From assembly GCA_017886875.1 (NCBI GenBank), contig JAGHIZ010000043.1, positions 1-53,303 on the forward strand: a stretch of 53,303 nucleotides of DNA, given 5' to 3'. This document shows, piece by piece, positions 33,444 to 42,404 of the stretch (positions within the stretch are counted from its first letter, which is position 1; each line of letters opens with the position of its first letter). A model generated the notes under the pieces. The model did no database searches. It was given only the letters and a program-made list of their open reading frames with translations, and was not told the DNA's origin. A program made the position numbers and the translations under genes. Source of the stretch: Butyricicoccus sp. GTDB lineage: Bacteria; Bacillota; Clostridia; Oscillospirales; Butyricicoccaceae.

Positions 33444-34006
33444 AAGAGAAATTTTTAGAGATTTTTCGCAGACAGGTTACAAGGAGAGGAGCAGATAAAC
33501 TACTTGAATGGTTAGAAAGCACAGACTTTTTTACAGCTCCTGCTTCAACAAGGTTTCATGCAGCTTATGAAGGTGGTCTTGTTGAGCATAGTCTAAATGT
33601 ATATGAAGTTATGATTGCAAAACATTTTGACATGGAGAAAGATGACCTTGAAAGCTTTACAATAGTTTCACTACTTCATGATATATGTAAAGCGGGATTT
33701 TATACTGTGGATTATAGAAATAAGAAAAATGAAAATGGTGAGTGGGAAAAAGTACCTTATTATACTATTGATGATAAATTTCCATATGGTCATGGTGAAA
33801 AGTCAGTATTTTTAATTGAGCGTTTTATGCGACTTAAAAATGAAGAAGCAGTTGCTATACGTTGGCATATGGGAGGATTTGATGACTCTGCAAGAGCAGG
33901 AAGTTTTACAATAGCAACAGCTTATGAAAAATATCCAATAGCAGTTAAACTTCATTTGTCAGATTTAGAAGCTACATACCTGCATGAAAATCGCTCAGAA
34001 AACTAA
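33440..34006 (+). CDS. HD-domain hydrolase
   Basis: A 188-residue protein with HD phosphohydrolase motifs: a conserved His in FHAAYEGGLVEHSLNVYEVM, the HD pair in SLLHDICKAGF, and YGHGEKSVFLIERFM followed by AIRWHMGGFD. Related small HD proteins are common in Firmicutes and phages, and the substrate is not known. It overlaps cca by four bases and should be co-translated with it, suggesting a nucleotide- or RNA-related role. No leader or membrane segment is seen. Confidence 0.85.
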   Translation: MKEKFLEIFRRQVTRRGADKLLEWLESTDFFTAPASTRFHAAYEGGLVEHSLNVYEVMIAKHFDMEKDDLESFTIVSLLHDICKAGFYTVDYRNKKNENGEWEKVPYYTIDDKFPYGHGEKSVFLIERFMRLKNEEAVAIRWHMGGFDDSARAGSFTIATAYEKYPIAVKLHLSDLEATYLHENRSEN

Positions 34007-34089
34007 AAGAGTTTTGTTGATTAGACAATAAAGGGCGGTTTGCATAGAAAAAAAGCGAAAAAGTTTATATTTATGTAACAATCTAAGCC

Positions 34090-34119
34090 TTTACTTTATG
34101 TATGTTTAGGTAGTATAAT
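34090..34119 (+). promoter_or_regulatory. Probable promoter of guaB-luxS
   Basis: A perfect TATAAT (34114-34119) lies about 18 bases after TTTACT (34090-34095). No purine riboswitch fold was recognised in the leader. Confidence 0.5.
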
Positions 34120-34165
34120 AGTACAAACACAAATTGCAGATTTGGTCGGAAAAGGAGAAACAAAC

Positions 34166-35674
34166 ATGGCATTTTATTTTTCAGAACCTTCCCGTACATT
34201 TAGTGAATACCTTTTAGTTCCAGGTTATTCATCTTCAGAGTGTATGCCAGCAAATGTTAGCTTGCGTACACCTATAGTAAAATACAAAAAGGGTGAACAA
34301 GCATCTTTATATGCTAATATCCCACTGGTTTCAGCAATTATGCAGGCTGTATCTGATGACAATATGGCGATTGCTTTGGCTAGGGAAGGCGGCATCTCCT
34401 TTATTTATGGCTCTCAGACAATCGAAAATGAAGCTGCTATGGTGGCTCGTGTAAAGGCTTATAAAGCTGGATTTATTGTGTCTGATTCTAACATTACACC
34501 TGATATGACTCTGGCTGATGTTCTAGCTCTAAAGGAGAAAACAGGTCACTCTACAATGGCAGTTACTGAAGATGGTACTGCAACAGGTAAGCTGCTTGGT
34601 ATAGTTACAAGCCGTGATTATCGTGTATCTCGTATGGATACAACCGAAAAGGTGTCTACTTTTATGACTCCATTTGAAAAGTTAATCACTGCTCCAGCTG
34701 ATACAACTTTAAAGGTTGCAAATGATATCATTTGGGAAAATAAGCTAAATGCTTTGCCACTTGTTGATGAAAATCAACACCTAGTTTATATGGTATTCCG
34801 TAAGGACTATGATAGCCATAAAACTAACACCCTTGAGCTTTTGGACGATGAAAAGCGTTATGTTGTTGGTGCTGGTATCAACACACGTGACTATGAGGAG
34901 AGAGTTCCAGCTCTTGTTGAAGCTGGTGCTGATGTATTATGTATTGACTCATCTGAAGGCTATTCTGAATGGCAACTTCGTACACTCAAATGGATTCGTG
35001 AAAAATATGGTGATAGCGTTAAAGTTGGTGCTGGTAATGTTGTAGACAGAGAAGGTTTCCGTTTCCTTGCTGAAGCTGGTGCTGATTTTATTAAAATTGG
35101 TATTGGTGGCGGTTCTATCTGTATTACTCGTGAGCAGAAGGGTATTGGTCGTGGACAGGCTACCGCTACAATCGAGGTTGCAGCAGCTCGTGATGAATAC
35201 TACAAGGAAACAGGCGTTTATATTCCTATTTGCTCTGATGGTGGTATTGTACATGACTATCATATTACTTTAGCTTTAGCTATGGGTGCAGATTTTGTAA
35301 TGCTTGGTCGTTACTTCTCAAGATTTGATGAGTCACCAACAAACAAGGTTAAAATTGGTGGCACATTTATGAAAGAATACTGGGGTGAAGGCTCTGCAAG
35401 AGCTAGAAACTGGCAACGTTATGATATGGGTGGAGATAAGAAGCTATCTTTTGAGGAAGGTGTAGATTCTTATGTTCCTTATGCTGGTTCTTTGCATGAT
35501 AATGTAACTCTAACACTTAATAAGGTTCGTTCTACAATGTGTAACTGTGGTTCGTTGTCAATTTCTGAGCTTCAAGCAAAAGCTAAGATTACACTTGTAT
35601 CTGCTACTTCTATCGTTGAAGGCGGTGCACATGATGTTGTGCTCAAAGACTCTACTTTAGCAGCTCATAACTAA
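34166..35674 (+). CDS. guaB: IMP dehydrogenase
   Basis: A 502-residue IMP dehydrogenase that oxidises IMP to XMP, the committed step to GMP. Two CBS domains are inserted at about residues 95-215 ([15 protein letters not shown] and [17 protein letters not shown]). The TIM barrel carries [14 protein letters not shown] and the catalytic cysteine loop in [20 protein letters not shown]. The flap [16 protein letters not shown] and a C-terminal [12 protein letters not shown] follow. The N-terminus [20 protein letters not shown] marks the longer IMPDH subtype. The ATG at 34166 follows AAAGGAGAAAC. luxS follows after 16 bases. Confidence 0.95.
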   Translation: MAFYFSEPSRTFSEYLLVPGYSSSECMPANVSLRTPIVKYKKGEQASLYANIPLVSAIMQAVSDDNMAIALAREGGISFIYGSQTIENEAAMVARVKAYKAGFIVSDSNITPDMTLADVLALKEKTGHSTMAVTEDGTATGKLLGIVTSRDYRVSRMDTTEKVSTFMTPFEKLITAPADTTLKVANDIIWENKLNALPLVDENQHLVYMVFRKDYDSHKTNTLELLDDEKRYVVGAGINTRDYEERVPALVEAGADVLCIDSSEGYSEWQLRTLKWIREKYGDSVKVGAGNVVDREGFRFLAEAGADFIKIGIGGGSICITREQKGIGRGQATATIEVAAARDEYYKETGVYIPICSDGGIVHDYHITLALAMGADFVMLGRYFSRFDESPTNKVKIGGTFMKEYWGEGSARARNWQRYDMGGDKKLSFEEGVDSYVPYAGSLHDNVTLTLNKVRSTMCNCGSLSISELQAKAKITLVSATSIVEGGAHDVVLKDSTLAAHN

Positions 35675-35690
35675 ATGTGAGGGTAAAATA

Positions 35691-36149
35691 ATGAAAAGAA
35701 TTGCAAGTTTTGAAGTAAATCATGATGTGCTTACACAGGGTATGTATACATCAAGAATAGATGGTGATATTACTACCTATGATATCCGCATGGTTATTCC
35801 TAATGGTGGTGTTTATTTAGACCCAGCAGCAACACATACTTTTGAGCATTTATTCGCAACCTATACACGAAATAGTGGTTTTGCAGAAAATATAATTTAT
35901 TGTGGTCCTATGGGTTGTCAAACAGGTTTTTATTTCCTAGTTCGTGACCTTGCACCACAAGATGCAATTAAGCTTGTAAATGAAAGTATGAAATTTATAG
36001 CTGATTATGAAGGCGAAATTCCGGGGGCAAGTAGGATTGAGTGTGGTAACTATCTATTACATGACCTCCAAGGTGCGAAACAGATGGCAGCTAATATGCT
36101 TCCAATTTTAAAAGATTGGACAGAGGCTGACTTAGTTTATAAAAAGTAA
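35691..36149 (+). CDS. luxS: S-ribosylhomocysteine lyase LuxS
   Basis: A 152-residue iron/zinc enzyme that splits S-ribosylhomocysteine to homocysteine and the autoinducer-2 precursor. Metal ligands are His49 and His53 in HTFEHLFATY and Cys118 in RIECGNYLLHDL. The catalytic Cys76 lies in GPMGCQTGFY. It completes the recycling of S-adenosylhomocysteine begun by a Pfs nucleosidase, which is not in this window. It follows guaB closely, an unusual pairing that probably reflects a shared transcript. GAGGGTAAAATA precedes the ATG. Confidence 0.97.
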   Translation: MKRIASFEVNHDVLTQGMYTSRIDGDITTYDIRMVIPNGGVYLDPAATHTFEHLFATYTRNSGFAENIIYCGPMGCQTGFYFLVRDLAPQDAIKLVNESMKFIADYEGEIPGASRIECGNYLLHDLQGAKQMAANMLPILKDWTEADLVYKK

Positions 36150-36152
36150 TGA

Positions 36153-36186
36153 AAATGCAGCTCTATTGTGTAGAGCTGCATTTTTT
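36153..36186. terminator. Bidirectional terminator
   Basis: AATGCAGCTCTA and TAGAGCTGCATT form a perfect twelve-base stem with a five-base loop, then TTTT. It is shared by luxS and the convergent EAL gene. Confidence 0.92.
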
Positions 36187-38161
36187 ATATATTATAACAG
36201 TAATGTTTTTGTAGGAAATTTTCATAGTCATCTTTAGGTATAGCTTTTGAGAATAAAAATCCTTGTATATAGTCACAGCCAAGACGCTTTAAAATATTAT
36301 ACTGCTCTAAGTTTTCAACACCTTCAGCCACAACATGAAAGCCTAAATCTTTAGAGAATTTAACAACATTACGAACAATCATTGCATGTACATCTGAATG
36401 TGCTACATGTTCAATAAATGAACGGTCAAGTTTTAAACCAGTAAGAGGTAAAGCACCAAGATAACTAATATTTGAATAGCCTGTACCAAAATCATCAACA
36501 CTAAAATCAATACCAAGAGCTATAATTTTTGACATAACATTGATAATATATTCAAAAGAGTTTATCATAATGCTTTCTGTTATTTCCATATGTAAAAGTT
36601 TATAATCAAAATCGTATTGACTTATAGTTCTTTTAACAGTTTGATAAAAATCCTCTGTTGAAAACTGGGCAGAAGATACATTTATATTTATTTGCACATC
36701 AGCAAGATTATTTTTTTTACGTTCTTCAAGCAGTTTGCATACTTCTTCCATAACAAATTGACCGAGTACACCGATTGTTCCATTAGCTTCTGCAATCGGA
36801 ATAAAATCAGCAGGCGAAACCCAACCTAACTCATCATCATATAATCTTAGCAAAGCTTCACATTTTGTAAATTTATTTTCTTCTATAGAGTATACAGGTT
36901 GGTAAAAAACTTGGAAACCATTTTTTCTTACATCGCCCTTAACAAGAGAAATTATTCTATTATCTCTCTCCATTTTTTTAATATCAGACGCTTCAAAATA
37001 TGTTATAGCACCAATTTCACGTTCAACTTGTTTAGATAAAGTGTATTCAAGATGATGTAAAACTTGCTGTGCATTTTCAGCAAATCGAGGTACTTCAATA
37101 CCTACAATATTTACTTCAGGAAGAAATAGTTTGTTTTTATGTTCTATATCATCACAGATAGGGTTTGCAGCGATTTCATGAGCTTTTTGTCTATCAATTT
37201 CATTAGTAGCTATAAAAGCAAATTTAACACCACCAATACGATAAATTTTATCTTTATCAGAATAAATAGAGCAATAATGTTCAGATAACGCTTTTATAAA
37301 TTCATCGCCAGCTTTGCGACCAAGCATAAGATTATAATTACTAAAGTTTTTTAACCTTAAAAAATAGATATAAAATGTTTCTTTTGAGTTAAAGAGTTTT
37401 TCAGCATCACGTAAAAAAGCAAGCTGATTTTTTAAATTTACAGTTAGGTCTAAATAAGCGATTGTGCTCAATCGTCTTTCTTTTTCAACTTGAGCTGTTA
37501 TATCATATCCTGTAAAAATAACACTGTTTTGACCGTCTGGCTGTACTACATTAACTGCGTCAATATTAAGGTATTTTCCTAATTTACTTATATATGACTC
37601 AGGCATATGATAAGTATCACCATTTTTTCTCATGGAATTAAATGGACAGACACTACATGGAGAAGTTTTACCCATAAGTGCTTCAAAACAAAGTGCACCA
37701 CGTTTCATTTCAGGTAAAAGTGATTGTAAATAGGAATTTACAAATGTAATACGATGAGTATTAGGGTTTATGGTATACGCAGCAGCATTTATACCGTTTA
37801 ACACATCACGCATAACTTCCATTGATTCAGTAACACTTGGAAGATTTGATGCAGTACAAACGCAAAGGTCTAAATCATCATTTGTATTTTGTTTTTGAAA
37901 TGCAACTTCTATCATTTCGTTATCATTTATGCATTTATTTAAAATAACAGATTTATCTTTAGTAGCTTTATCTATACCACAAATTTCACATGGTTTATCG
38001 CTACCGAAAATGAGTTTATGACATTTTATACCTTTATGGTATTCAGGAAAACGTTCTTTAAAACGCTGATTAGCTGAAACCAGTCGATAATCATTTGAGC
38101 ATACAACATATACCATATCTTTGATTTGGTCCATTATAGACTCATTCCAAAAAGATTTCAT
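36185..38161 (-). CDS. PAS-PAS-GGDEF(degenerate)-EAL c-di-GMP phosphodiesterase
   Basis: A 658-residue soluble signalling protein. Two PAS domains (about 8-110 and 118-235) each carry a C-x10-C-x2-C motif: Cys47/58/61 and Cys158/169/172. A GGDEF domain (about 245-395) has RIGGVKF instead of GGDEF, so it is probably a GTP-sensing or structural module. The EAL domain (about 410-650) is intact: CEALLRL, INVSSAQF, EITES, VDDFGTGYSN, KLDRSFI, VAEGVEN and QGFLFSKAI. It should hydrolyse c-di-GMP. AAAGGAGTT precedes the ATG. It is likely the opposing partner of the GGDEF protein at 4461-6206. Confidence 0.9.
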   Translation of the reverse strand: MKSFWNESIMDQIKDMVYVVCSNDYRLVSANQRFKERFPEYHKGIKCHKLIFGSDKPCEICGIDKATKDKSVILNKCINDNEMIEVAFQKQNTNDDLDLCVCTASNLPSVTESMEVMRDVLNGINAAAYTINPNTHRITFVNSYLQSLLPEMKRGALCFEALMGKTSPCSVCPFNSMRKNGDTYHMPESYISKLGKYLNIDAVNVVQPDGQNSVIFTGYDITAQVEKERRLSTIAYLDLTVNLKNQLAFLRDAEKLFNSKETFYIYFLRLKNFSNYNLMLGRKAGDEFIKALSEHYCSIYSDKDKIYRIGGVKFAFIATNEIDRQKAHEIAANPICDDIEHKNKLFLPEVNIVGIEVPRFAENAQQVLHHLEYTLSKQVEREIGAITYFEASDIKKMERDNRIISLVKGDVRKNGFQVFYQPVYSIEENKFTKCEALLRLYDDELGWVSPADFIPIAEANGTIGVLGQFVMEEVCKLLEERKKNNLADVQININVSSAQFSTEDFYQTVKRTISQYDFDYKLLHMEITESIMINSFEYIINVMSKIIALGIDFSVDDFGTGYSNISYLGALPLTGLKLDRSFIEHVAHSDVHAMIVRNVVKFSKDLGFHVVAEGVENLEQYNILKRLGCDYIQGFLFSKAIPKDDYENFLQKHYCYNI

Positions 38162-38372
38162 TTATATATAAACTCCTTTACGATACTTGTTTCTAATAAT
38201 TATAACAGTAAATCATAAAAAATAATATACATATTAAGAAAAAATTATAATTAAAATAATAAAATTTGTATATTTCTCTGGAAATACATATTTATTGAGC
38301 AGGAGAGTATATAGCATTATAATATTGCTTTAATAAAAAAGAAAAAATAAAGAAAATTTTTTGAAAAAAGTG

Positions 38373-38401
38373 TTGACATATAGTATTATATGCTATATAA
38401 T
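38373..38401 (+). promoter_or_regulatory. Consensus promoter of the tRNA cluster
   Basis: TTGACA (38373-38378), a 17-base spacer and TATAAT (38396-38401): a perfect sigma-A promoter 23 bases before the first tRNA. Confidence 0.92.
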
Positions 38402-38423
38402 AACTATCGTTGCTGATTGATAC

Positions 38424-38499
38424 GGAAGTTTAGCTCAGCTGGGAGAGCATCTGCCTTACAAGCAGAGGGTCAGCGGTTCGCGCCCGTTAACTTCCACCA
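38424..38499 (+). tRNA. tRNA-Val (TAC)
   Basis: 76 bases. The acceptor stem GGAAGTT/AACTTCC, D arm with AGCTCAGCTGGGAGAGC, anticodon loop CTTACAA (anticodon TAC), T loop TTCGCGC and encoded CCA all fit. First of five tRNAs in one transcript. Confidence 0.97.
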
Positions 38500-38504
38500 T
38501 GTTT

Positions 38505-38581
38505 GGCCCAGTAGCTCAGTCGGTTAGAGCGCTAGCCTGTCCCGCTAGAGGTCGTGGGTTCGAGCCCCATCTGGGTCGCCA
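38505..38581 (+). tRNA. tRNA-Asp (GTC)
   Basis: 77 bases. Acceptor GGCCCAG/CTGGGTC with one G-U pair, anticodon stem CTAGC/GCTAG, loop CTGTCCC (anticodon GTC), discriminator G and encoded CCA. The C at position 37, where a purine is usual, is a small oddity. Confidence 0.95.
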
Positions 38582-38591
38582 AATTAAATTT

Positions 38592-38667
38592 GCCTCTGTA
38601 GCTCAGTCGGTAGAGCAGGGGACTGAAAATCCCCGTGTCGGTGGTTCGATTCCGTCCGGAGGCACCA
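38592..38667 (+). tRNA. tRNA-Phe (GAA)
   Basis: 76 bases. Acceptor GCCTCTG/CGGAGGC, anticodon stem GGGGA/TCCCC, loop CTGAAAA (anticodon GAA), T loop TTCGATT and encoded CCA. Confidence 0.97.
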
Positions 38668-38674
38668 ATAAAAT

Positions 38675-38750
38675 GCGGATGTAGCTCATCTGGTAGAGCG
38701 CCACCTTGCCAAGGTGGAGGTAGCGAGTTCGAGCCTCGTCATCCGCTCCA
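38675..38750 (+). tRNA. tRNA-Gly (GCC)
   Basis: 76 bases. Acceptor GCGGATG/CATCCGC, anticodon stem CCACC/GGTGG, loop TTGCCAA (anticodon GCC), discriminator T and encoded CCA. Confidence 0.97.
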
Positions 38751-38753
38751 TAT

Positions 38754-38827
38754 GGTACCATAGCCAAGCGGTAAGGCGTGGGACTGCAACTCCCTGATCC
38801 TCAGTTCGATTCTGAGTGGTACCTCCA
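38754..38827 (+). tRNA. tRNA-Cys (GCA)
   Basis: 74 bases. Acceptor GGTACCA/TGGTACC, anticodon loop CTGCAAC (anticodon GCA), short D loop, discriminator T (normal for Cys) and encoded CCA. Confidence 0.97.
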
Positions 38828-38828
38828 G

Positions 38829-38858
38829 AAAACACAGCTAATTAGGCTGTGTTTTTTT
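38829..38858 (+). terminator. Terminator of the tRNA cluster
   Basis: AAAACACAGC pairs with GCTGTGTTTT over a short loop, and the T run continues. Confidence 0.9.
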
Positions 38859-38874
38859 GTGCTTAAATTCATAT

Positions 38875-38914
38875 AAAAAAGCGTGTCTTGATAAATAAAT
38901 CAAAACACGCTTTT
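38875..38914 (-). terminator. Terminator of metK
   Basis: AAAAGCGTGT and ACACGCTTTT form the base of a long hairpin extended by TTGA/TCAA. On the minus strand TTTTTTATATG follows. Confidence 0.85.
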
Positions 38915-38922
38915 AGATTTTA

Positions 38923-40107
38923 TTACTTTACAGCTTCTTTAAGAGCATCTACTTTATCAGTACGCTCCCAAGCAACACCAAGGTCTTCACGTCCCATATG
39001 ACCATAAGCCGCAAGCTTACGATAAATAGGCTGACGAAGTTCAAGAGTTTTAATAATAGCTGCTGGACGAAGGTCAAATACCTTAGCAATAGCATCAGAC
39101 AGTAAACCTTCATCAACCTTGCCAGTGCCGAATGTATCAACCATTACAGAAACAGGGTGAGCTACACCGATAGCATAAGCAAGCTGAACTTCACAGCGGT
39201 CAGCAAGACCAGCTGCAACAATATTCTTAGCCACATAACGAGCAGCATATGCACCAGAACGGTCAACCTTAGTTGGGTCTTTGCCAGAGAACGCACCGCC
39301 GCCGTGACGACCAACACCACCGTATGTATCAACGATGATTTTACGACCGGTTAGACCAGAGTCACCCTGAGGACCACCGATAACAAAACGACCTGTTGGG
39401 TTTACAAAGAAACGAGTGTTTTCATCAAGCAGATGAGAAGGGATAGTTGGCTTAATAACATTCTCAATCATATCCTTGCGGATTTGCTGAAGTGATACAT
39501 CTGGGGAATGTTGAGTAGATAATACAACTGTATCAACACGAACTGGAACATGATTTTCATCATACTCAACAGTAACCTGAGTTTTTCCATCTGGACGCAG
39601 ATAATTAAAAGTACCATCTTTACGAACTTCAGAAAGACGTTTAGCCATCTTATGAGAAAGAGAAATAGAAAGTGGCATTAGCTCAGGAGTTTCATTACAA
39701 GCATAACCGAACATCATACCTTGGTCGCCAGCACCTGTTGCAAGCTCAGCTTCTTCTTGACCTTCTTTACGCTCAAGGGAGTTATCAACACCTAAAGCTA
39801 TATCAGCACTTTGTTCGTCAATAGTTGTGATAACTGCACATGTATCACAGTCAAAACCGTATTTTGCACGGTCATAACCGATTTCACGCACAACTTCACG
39901 CACGATTTTTGGTATATCAACATAGCATTTAGTAGAAATTTCGCCCATTACAGAAACCATACCAGTAGTACAAGTGGTTTCACAAGCAACACGAGAATAT
40001 GGGTCATTTGCAAGCATTGCGTCTAAGATAGCATCGGAAATCTGGTCACAGATTTTATCTGGGTGACCTTCAGTAACAGATTCAGAAGTAAAAAGATGTT
40101 TTGCCAT
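38923..40107 (-). CDS. metK: S-adenosylmethionine synthase
   Basis: A 394-residue enzyme making S-adenosylmethionine from methionine and ATP in the cytoplasm. Signatures include [24 protein letters not shown] at the start, [12 protein letters not shown] (ATP and metal binding) and [19 protein letters not shown] (phosphate loop). Length and ends match the family. AAAGGAACTATTT precedes the ATG. Its 5' leader carries a SAM-I riboswitch with terminator, so expression falls as SAM rises. The tRNA cluster converges on it. Confidence 0.98.
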   Translation of the reverse strand: MAKHLFTSESVTEGHPDKICDQISDAILDAMLANDPYSRVACETTCTTGMVSVMGEISTKCYVDIPKIVREVVREIGYDRAKYGFDCDTCAVITTIDEQSADIALGVDNSLERKEGQEEAELATGAGDQGMMFGYACNETPELMPLSISLSHKMAKRLSEVRKDGTFNYLRPDGKTQVTVEYDENHVPVRVDTVVLSTQHSPDVSLQQIRKDMIENVIKPTIPSHLLDENTRFFVNPTGRFVIGGPQGDSGLTGRKIIVDTYGGVGRHGGGAFSGKDPTKVDRSGAYAARYVAKNIVAAGLADRCEVQLAYAIGVAHPVSVMVDTFGTGKVDEGLLSDAIAKVFDLRPAAIIKTLELRQPIYRKLAAYGHMGREDLGVAWERTDKVDALKEAVK

Positions 40108-40161
40108 TTTAAATAGTTCCTTTCATTTGAAATATAATTAAAAAATATGAAAATGAGCAAT

Positions 40162-40311
40162 AAAAAAAGCTCACCCCGATGAAGTAAGCCACAAAAGCCT
40201 CATCTATCGGTTCGTTTCAATCGAACTGAAGTACCGTCGGATTTAGCACCTTGCAAAAAATACAGGTTGCCGGGTTTCATAGGGCCGTTCCCTCCACCAC
40301 TCTTGATAAGG
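40162..40311 (-). promoter_or_regulatory. SAM-I riboswitch (S-box) with terminator, metK leader
   Basis: On the minus strand the leader shows the S-box core CTTATCAAGAG, then GTGGAGGGAACGGCCC, then TATGAAACCCGGCAACC. P1 is closed by CCTTATC (40305-40311) with GATGAGG (40198-40204). It is followed by a terminator stem GCTTACTTC / GGGGTGAGC (40169-40189) with loop ATC, and then seven Ts (40162-40168). SAM binding should favour P1 and so termination. Three G-U pairs weaken the terminator stem. Confidence 0.95.
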
Positions 40312-40333
40312 TGTCAGTTTTAAGTTTCGATTT

Positions 40334-40362
40334 ATTATATAACACTAAATACAATATGTCAA
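40334..40362 (-). promoter_or_regulatory. Consensus promoter of metK
   Basis: Minus-strand TTGACA (40357-40362) and TATAAT (40334-40339) with a 17-base spacer, 23 bases before the S-box P1. Confidence 0.92.
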
Positions 40363-40399
40363 CAGGCACAAATGACAAAAAACAACATGAAAAAACAAT

Positions 40400-40446
40400 A
40401 AAAATAGATGACTTTCATACAAATTGTGTAAGTATAAAAGTCATCT
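40400..40446 (-). terminator. Terminator of the nitroreductase-sir2-DUF4317 operon
   Basis: AGATGACTTT pairs with AAAGTCATCT, extended by ATAC/GTAT with small mismatches. On the minus strand ATTTTTATTG follows. Confidence 0.8.
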
Positions 40447-40451
40447 GAGGT

Positions 40452-41663
40452 TTAATTATTTTCTTTAATAGGGATTAACAAAAATTGTTTTCCATCTATA
40501 TTTTTTGTTTTAAGTTCATTTTGGTTTATTTCTGGCAAAGCAGATAGCAGTTTATCAAGCAAAATTTGCATATCAGAAGTTTGTTCAATAACTTCTGTTT
40601 GAGCTTGTTTAGATAATTCATCTTGTAATTCAATAACTTTATTTTGTAAGGCTTTAGTTTGAGCTCTTTGGTCAGCGATAGCAACAAGTTTAGTATCTAA
40701 AAGCTGTTTTGCAGTAGGTGGCTGCTCAGAAAATTCTTTTTTATAAGCATTTTCTATTTGCTCTCTGATTTTATCTGACACATCAACATCAGCTATTAAA
40801 TCGGATATAACTTCCTCAGTTAGTTTTTCATCAGAAACAGCTTCTTCCTGTGTTTCTAAATATCCATTTAAATTACGCTGAATTTGCATAAAAAAATCTT
40901 GAGCTTTTTCATCATCAGAACCAAAAACCTCTTTGACTACACTTTCAAAAGCAGCTTTTTGTTCGGTTGCGGTGCGAATAAGTGTGCAGTTAAGAGTCTT
41001 TTCAATAAAATCTGGGTGAGTATCTTTGGCATTTTTCATATAGTACATAATGCTATTGCTATCTGAGCTAGCGTCAGCAAAAGCAGGGTATAAAAAGCCG
41101 ATTTCAGGCATTTTTACAATCCAATCACGCTGACAAATACCAATTTTTTGTGCTTGTTCATTATAACTAAGACCAGCTTCAGAAAGCTCAACAGGACAAA
41201 TAGCACAAATTATATACTCATAGACTTCTTCAGACTCATCAAGTTTTGCTCTGTCTTTAGTCCTTGATATTACATCATAGATATCATGGAAAAGTAAAAT
41301 AAGGTAATTGCCTGATATATCACAGTTTTTTATAACTCCCTTATAAAAACTTTCAAGCAAATCTGGATTTTTAAGTTTGCTTGCTTTTAAAAGCCATAGA
41401 AACTGCTGTTTTTCGGTAGCTTTTTCATCTTTTGCAAAAGATAGTTCTAAAAGATTATTGCCAAGAGTACCAGAAAGAGCTTTTTTAGCAATATCCAAAT
41501 ATTTAAACATCTCATCTTCAATTAAATCAGTAAAAGACTGATTAAAACGAAGTAAAATCTGTTTTTCACCATTTACATAACAGCCACAAAGCTTATCAAA
41601 CGAACAAGATTTTTTTGTTAAACGTCGACGCAGTTCTAAAACATCACGTTTGCTAATAGGCAT
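40452..41663 (-). CDS. DUF4317 protein
   Basis: A 403-residue soluble protein starting MPISKRDVLELRRRLTKKSCSFDKLCGCYVN, which is the hallmark of DUF4317, a family found in Clostridia with no known function. The middle contains a conserved FLYPAFADASSDSNSIMYYMKN segment. The last 130 residues are acidic and helical, probably coiled-coil. No membrane segment is seen. AGGAGAATTTT precedes the ATG, and it follows sir2 by 14 bases on the same strand. Confidence 0.9.
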   Translation of the reverse strand: MPISKRDVLELRRRLTKKSCSFDKLCGCYVNGEKQILLRFNQSFTDLIEDEMFKYLDIAKKALSGTLGNNLLELSFAKDEKATEKQQFLWLLKASKLKNPDLLESFYKGVIKNCDISGNYLILLFHDIYDVISRTKDRAKLDESEEVYEYIICAICPVELSEAGLSYNEQAQKIGICQRDWIVKMPEIGFLYPAFADASSDSNSIMYYMKNAKDTHPDFIEKTLNCTLIRTATEQKAAFESVVKEVFGSDDEKAQDFFMQIQRNLNGYLETQEEAVSDEKLTEEVISDLIADVDVSDKIREQIENAYKKEFSEQPPTAKQLLDTKLVAIADQRAQTKALQNKVIELQDELSKQAQTEVIEQTSDMQILLDKLLSALPEINQNELKTKNIDGKQFLLIPIKENN

Positions 41664-41677
41664 AATTTAAAATTCTC

Positions 41678-42394
41678 CTATATTTCAATTTTAGAGAAAA
41701 CCTCGCCAATAGGTGCATGAATTACTAAATCAGCACGTTTATCAGCTGGGGTTTCGGTTTTATTTATAAGTACAAGCTTATTACCATTATAGTAGTCAAT
41801 AAGCCCAGCGGCAGGGTATACAGCAAGAGATGTACCGCCAATAATAAGCATATCAGCCTTCCTTATAAATTTAACACTTTGCTGTAAAATATAGTTGTCC
41901 AAACCTTCTTCATAAAGCACAACTTCAGGTTTTATAATGCCACCACATTCACATTTTGGAACACCTGTACTATTTATAATGGTATCAATATTATAAAACT
42001 TTTTGCAACGTATACAACGATTTCTAAGCACAGAGCCATGCAGTTCAAGCACATTTTTAGAGCCAGCAGCCTGATGAAGTCCATCTATATTTTGTGTGAT
42101 AACTGCTTTTAATTTGCCCGCTTTTTCAAGTTCTGCAAGCTTTAAATGTGCGGCATTTGGCTTGGCATTTTGACATATCATTTTATCACGATAAAATTTA
42201 TAAAACTCTGATGTGTTTTGCATAAAGAAAGTATGAGAAAGTATAGTTTCAGGTGGGAAATCATACTTTTGATGATAAAGACCATCAACAGAACGGAAAT
42301 CTGGTATACCGCTTTCGGTAGATACTCCAGCACCACCGAAAAATACTATGTTATTACTTTGTTTTACCCAATTATAAAATTTATCTAAAGACAT
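41678..42394 (-). CDS. Sir2-family NAD-dependent protein deacylase
   Basis: A 238-residue sirtuin that removes acyl groups from lysines using NAD. The NAD-binding GGAGVSTESGIPDFRS starts at residue 20, TQNIDGLHQAAG follows, and the catalytic His is in LELHGSV. A zinc site is formed by CIRC and CECGG. GGTSLAVYPAAGL and LVLINK close the Rossmann fold. The start at 42394 is chosen because a GAGGAT ribosome site precedes it and sirtuins begin here. The open frame extends upstream only because the nitroreductase is frameshifted into it. Confidence 0.93.
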   Translation of the reverse strand: MSLDKFYNWVKQSNNIVFFGGAGVSTESGIPDFRSVDGLYHQKYDFPPETILSHTFFMQNTSEFYKFYRDKMICQNAKPNAAHLKLAELEKAGKLKAVITQNIDGLHQAAGSKNVLELHGSVLRNRCIRCKKFYNIDTIINSTGVPKCECGGIIKPEVVLYEEGLDNYILQQSVKFIRKADMLIIGGTSLAVYPAAGLIDYYNGNKLVLINKTETPADKRADLVIHAPIGEVFSKIEI

Positions 42395-42404
42395 AATTTT
42401 ATCC

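Noticed and set aside
38499-38684. A 61-residue open frame over the tRNA cluster
   Set aside because: It lies wholly within tRNA-Asp, tRNA-Phe and their spacers and has no ribosome binding site.
40251-40448. A 65-residue open frame on the plus strand
   Set aside because: It is antisense to the SAM-I riboswitch and metK promoter, with no ribosome site.
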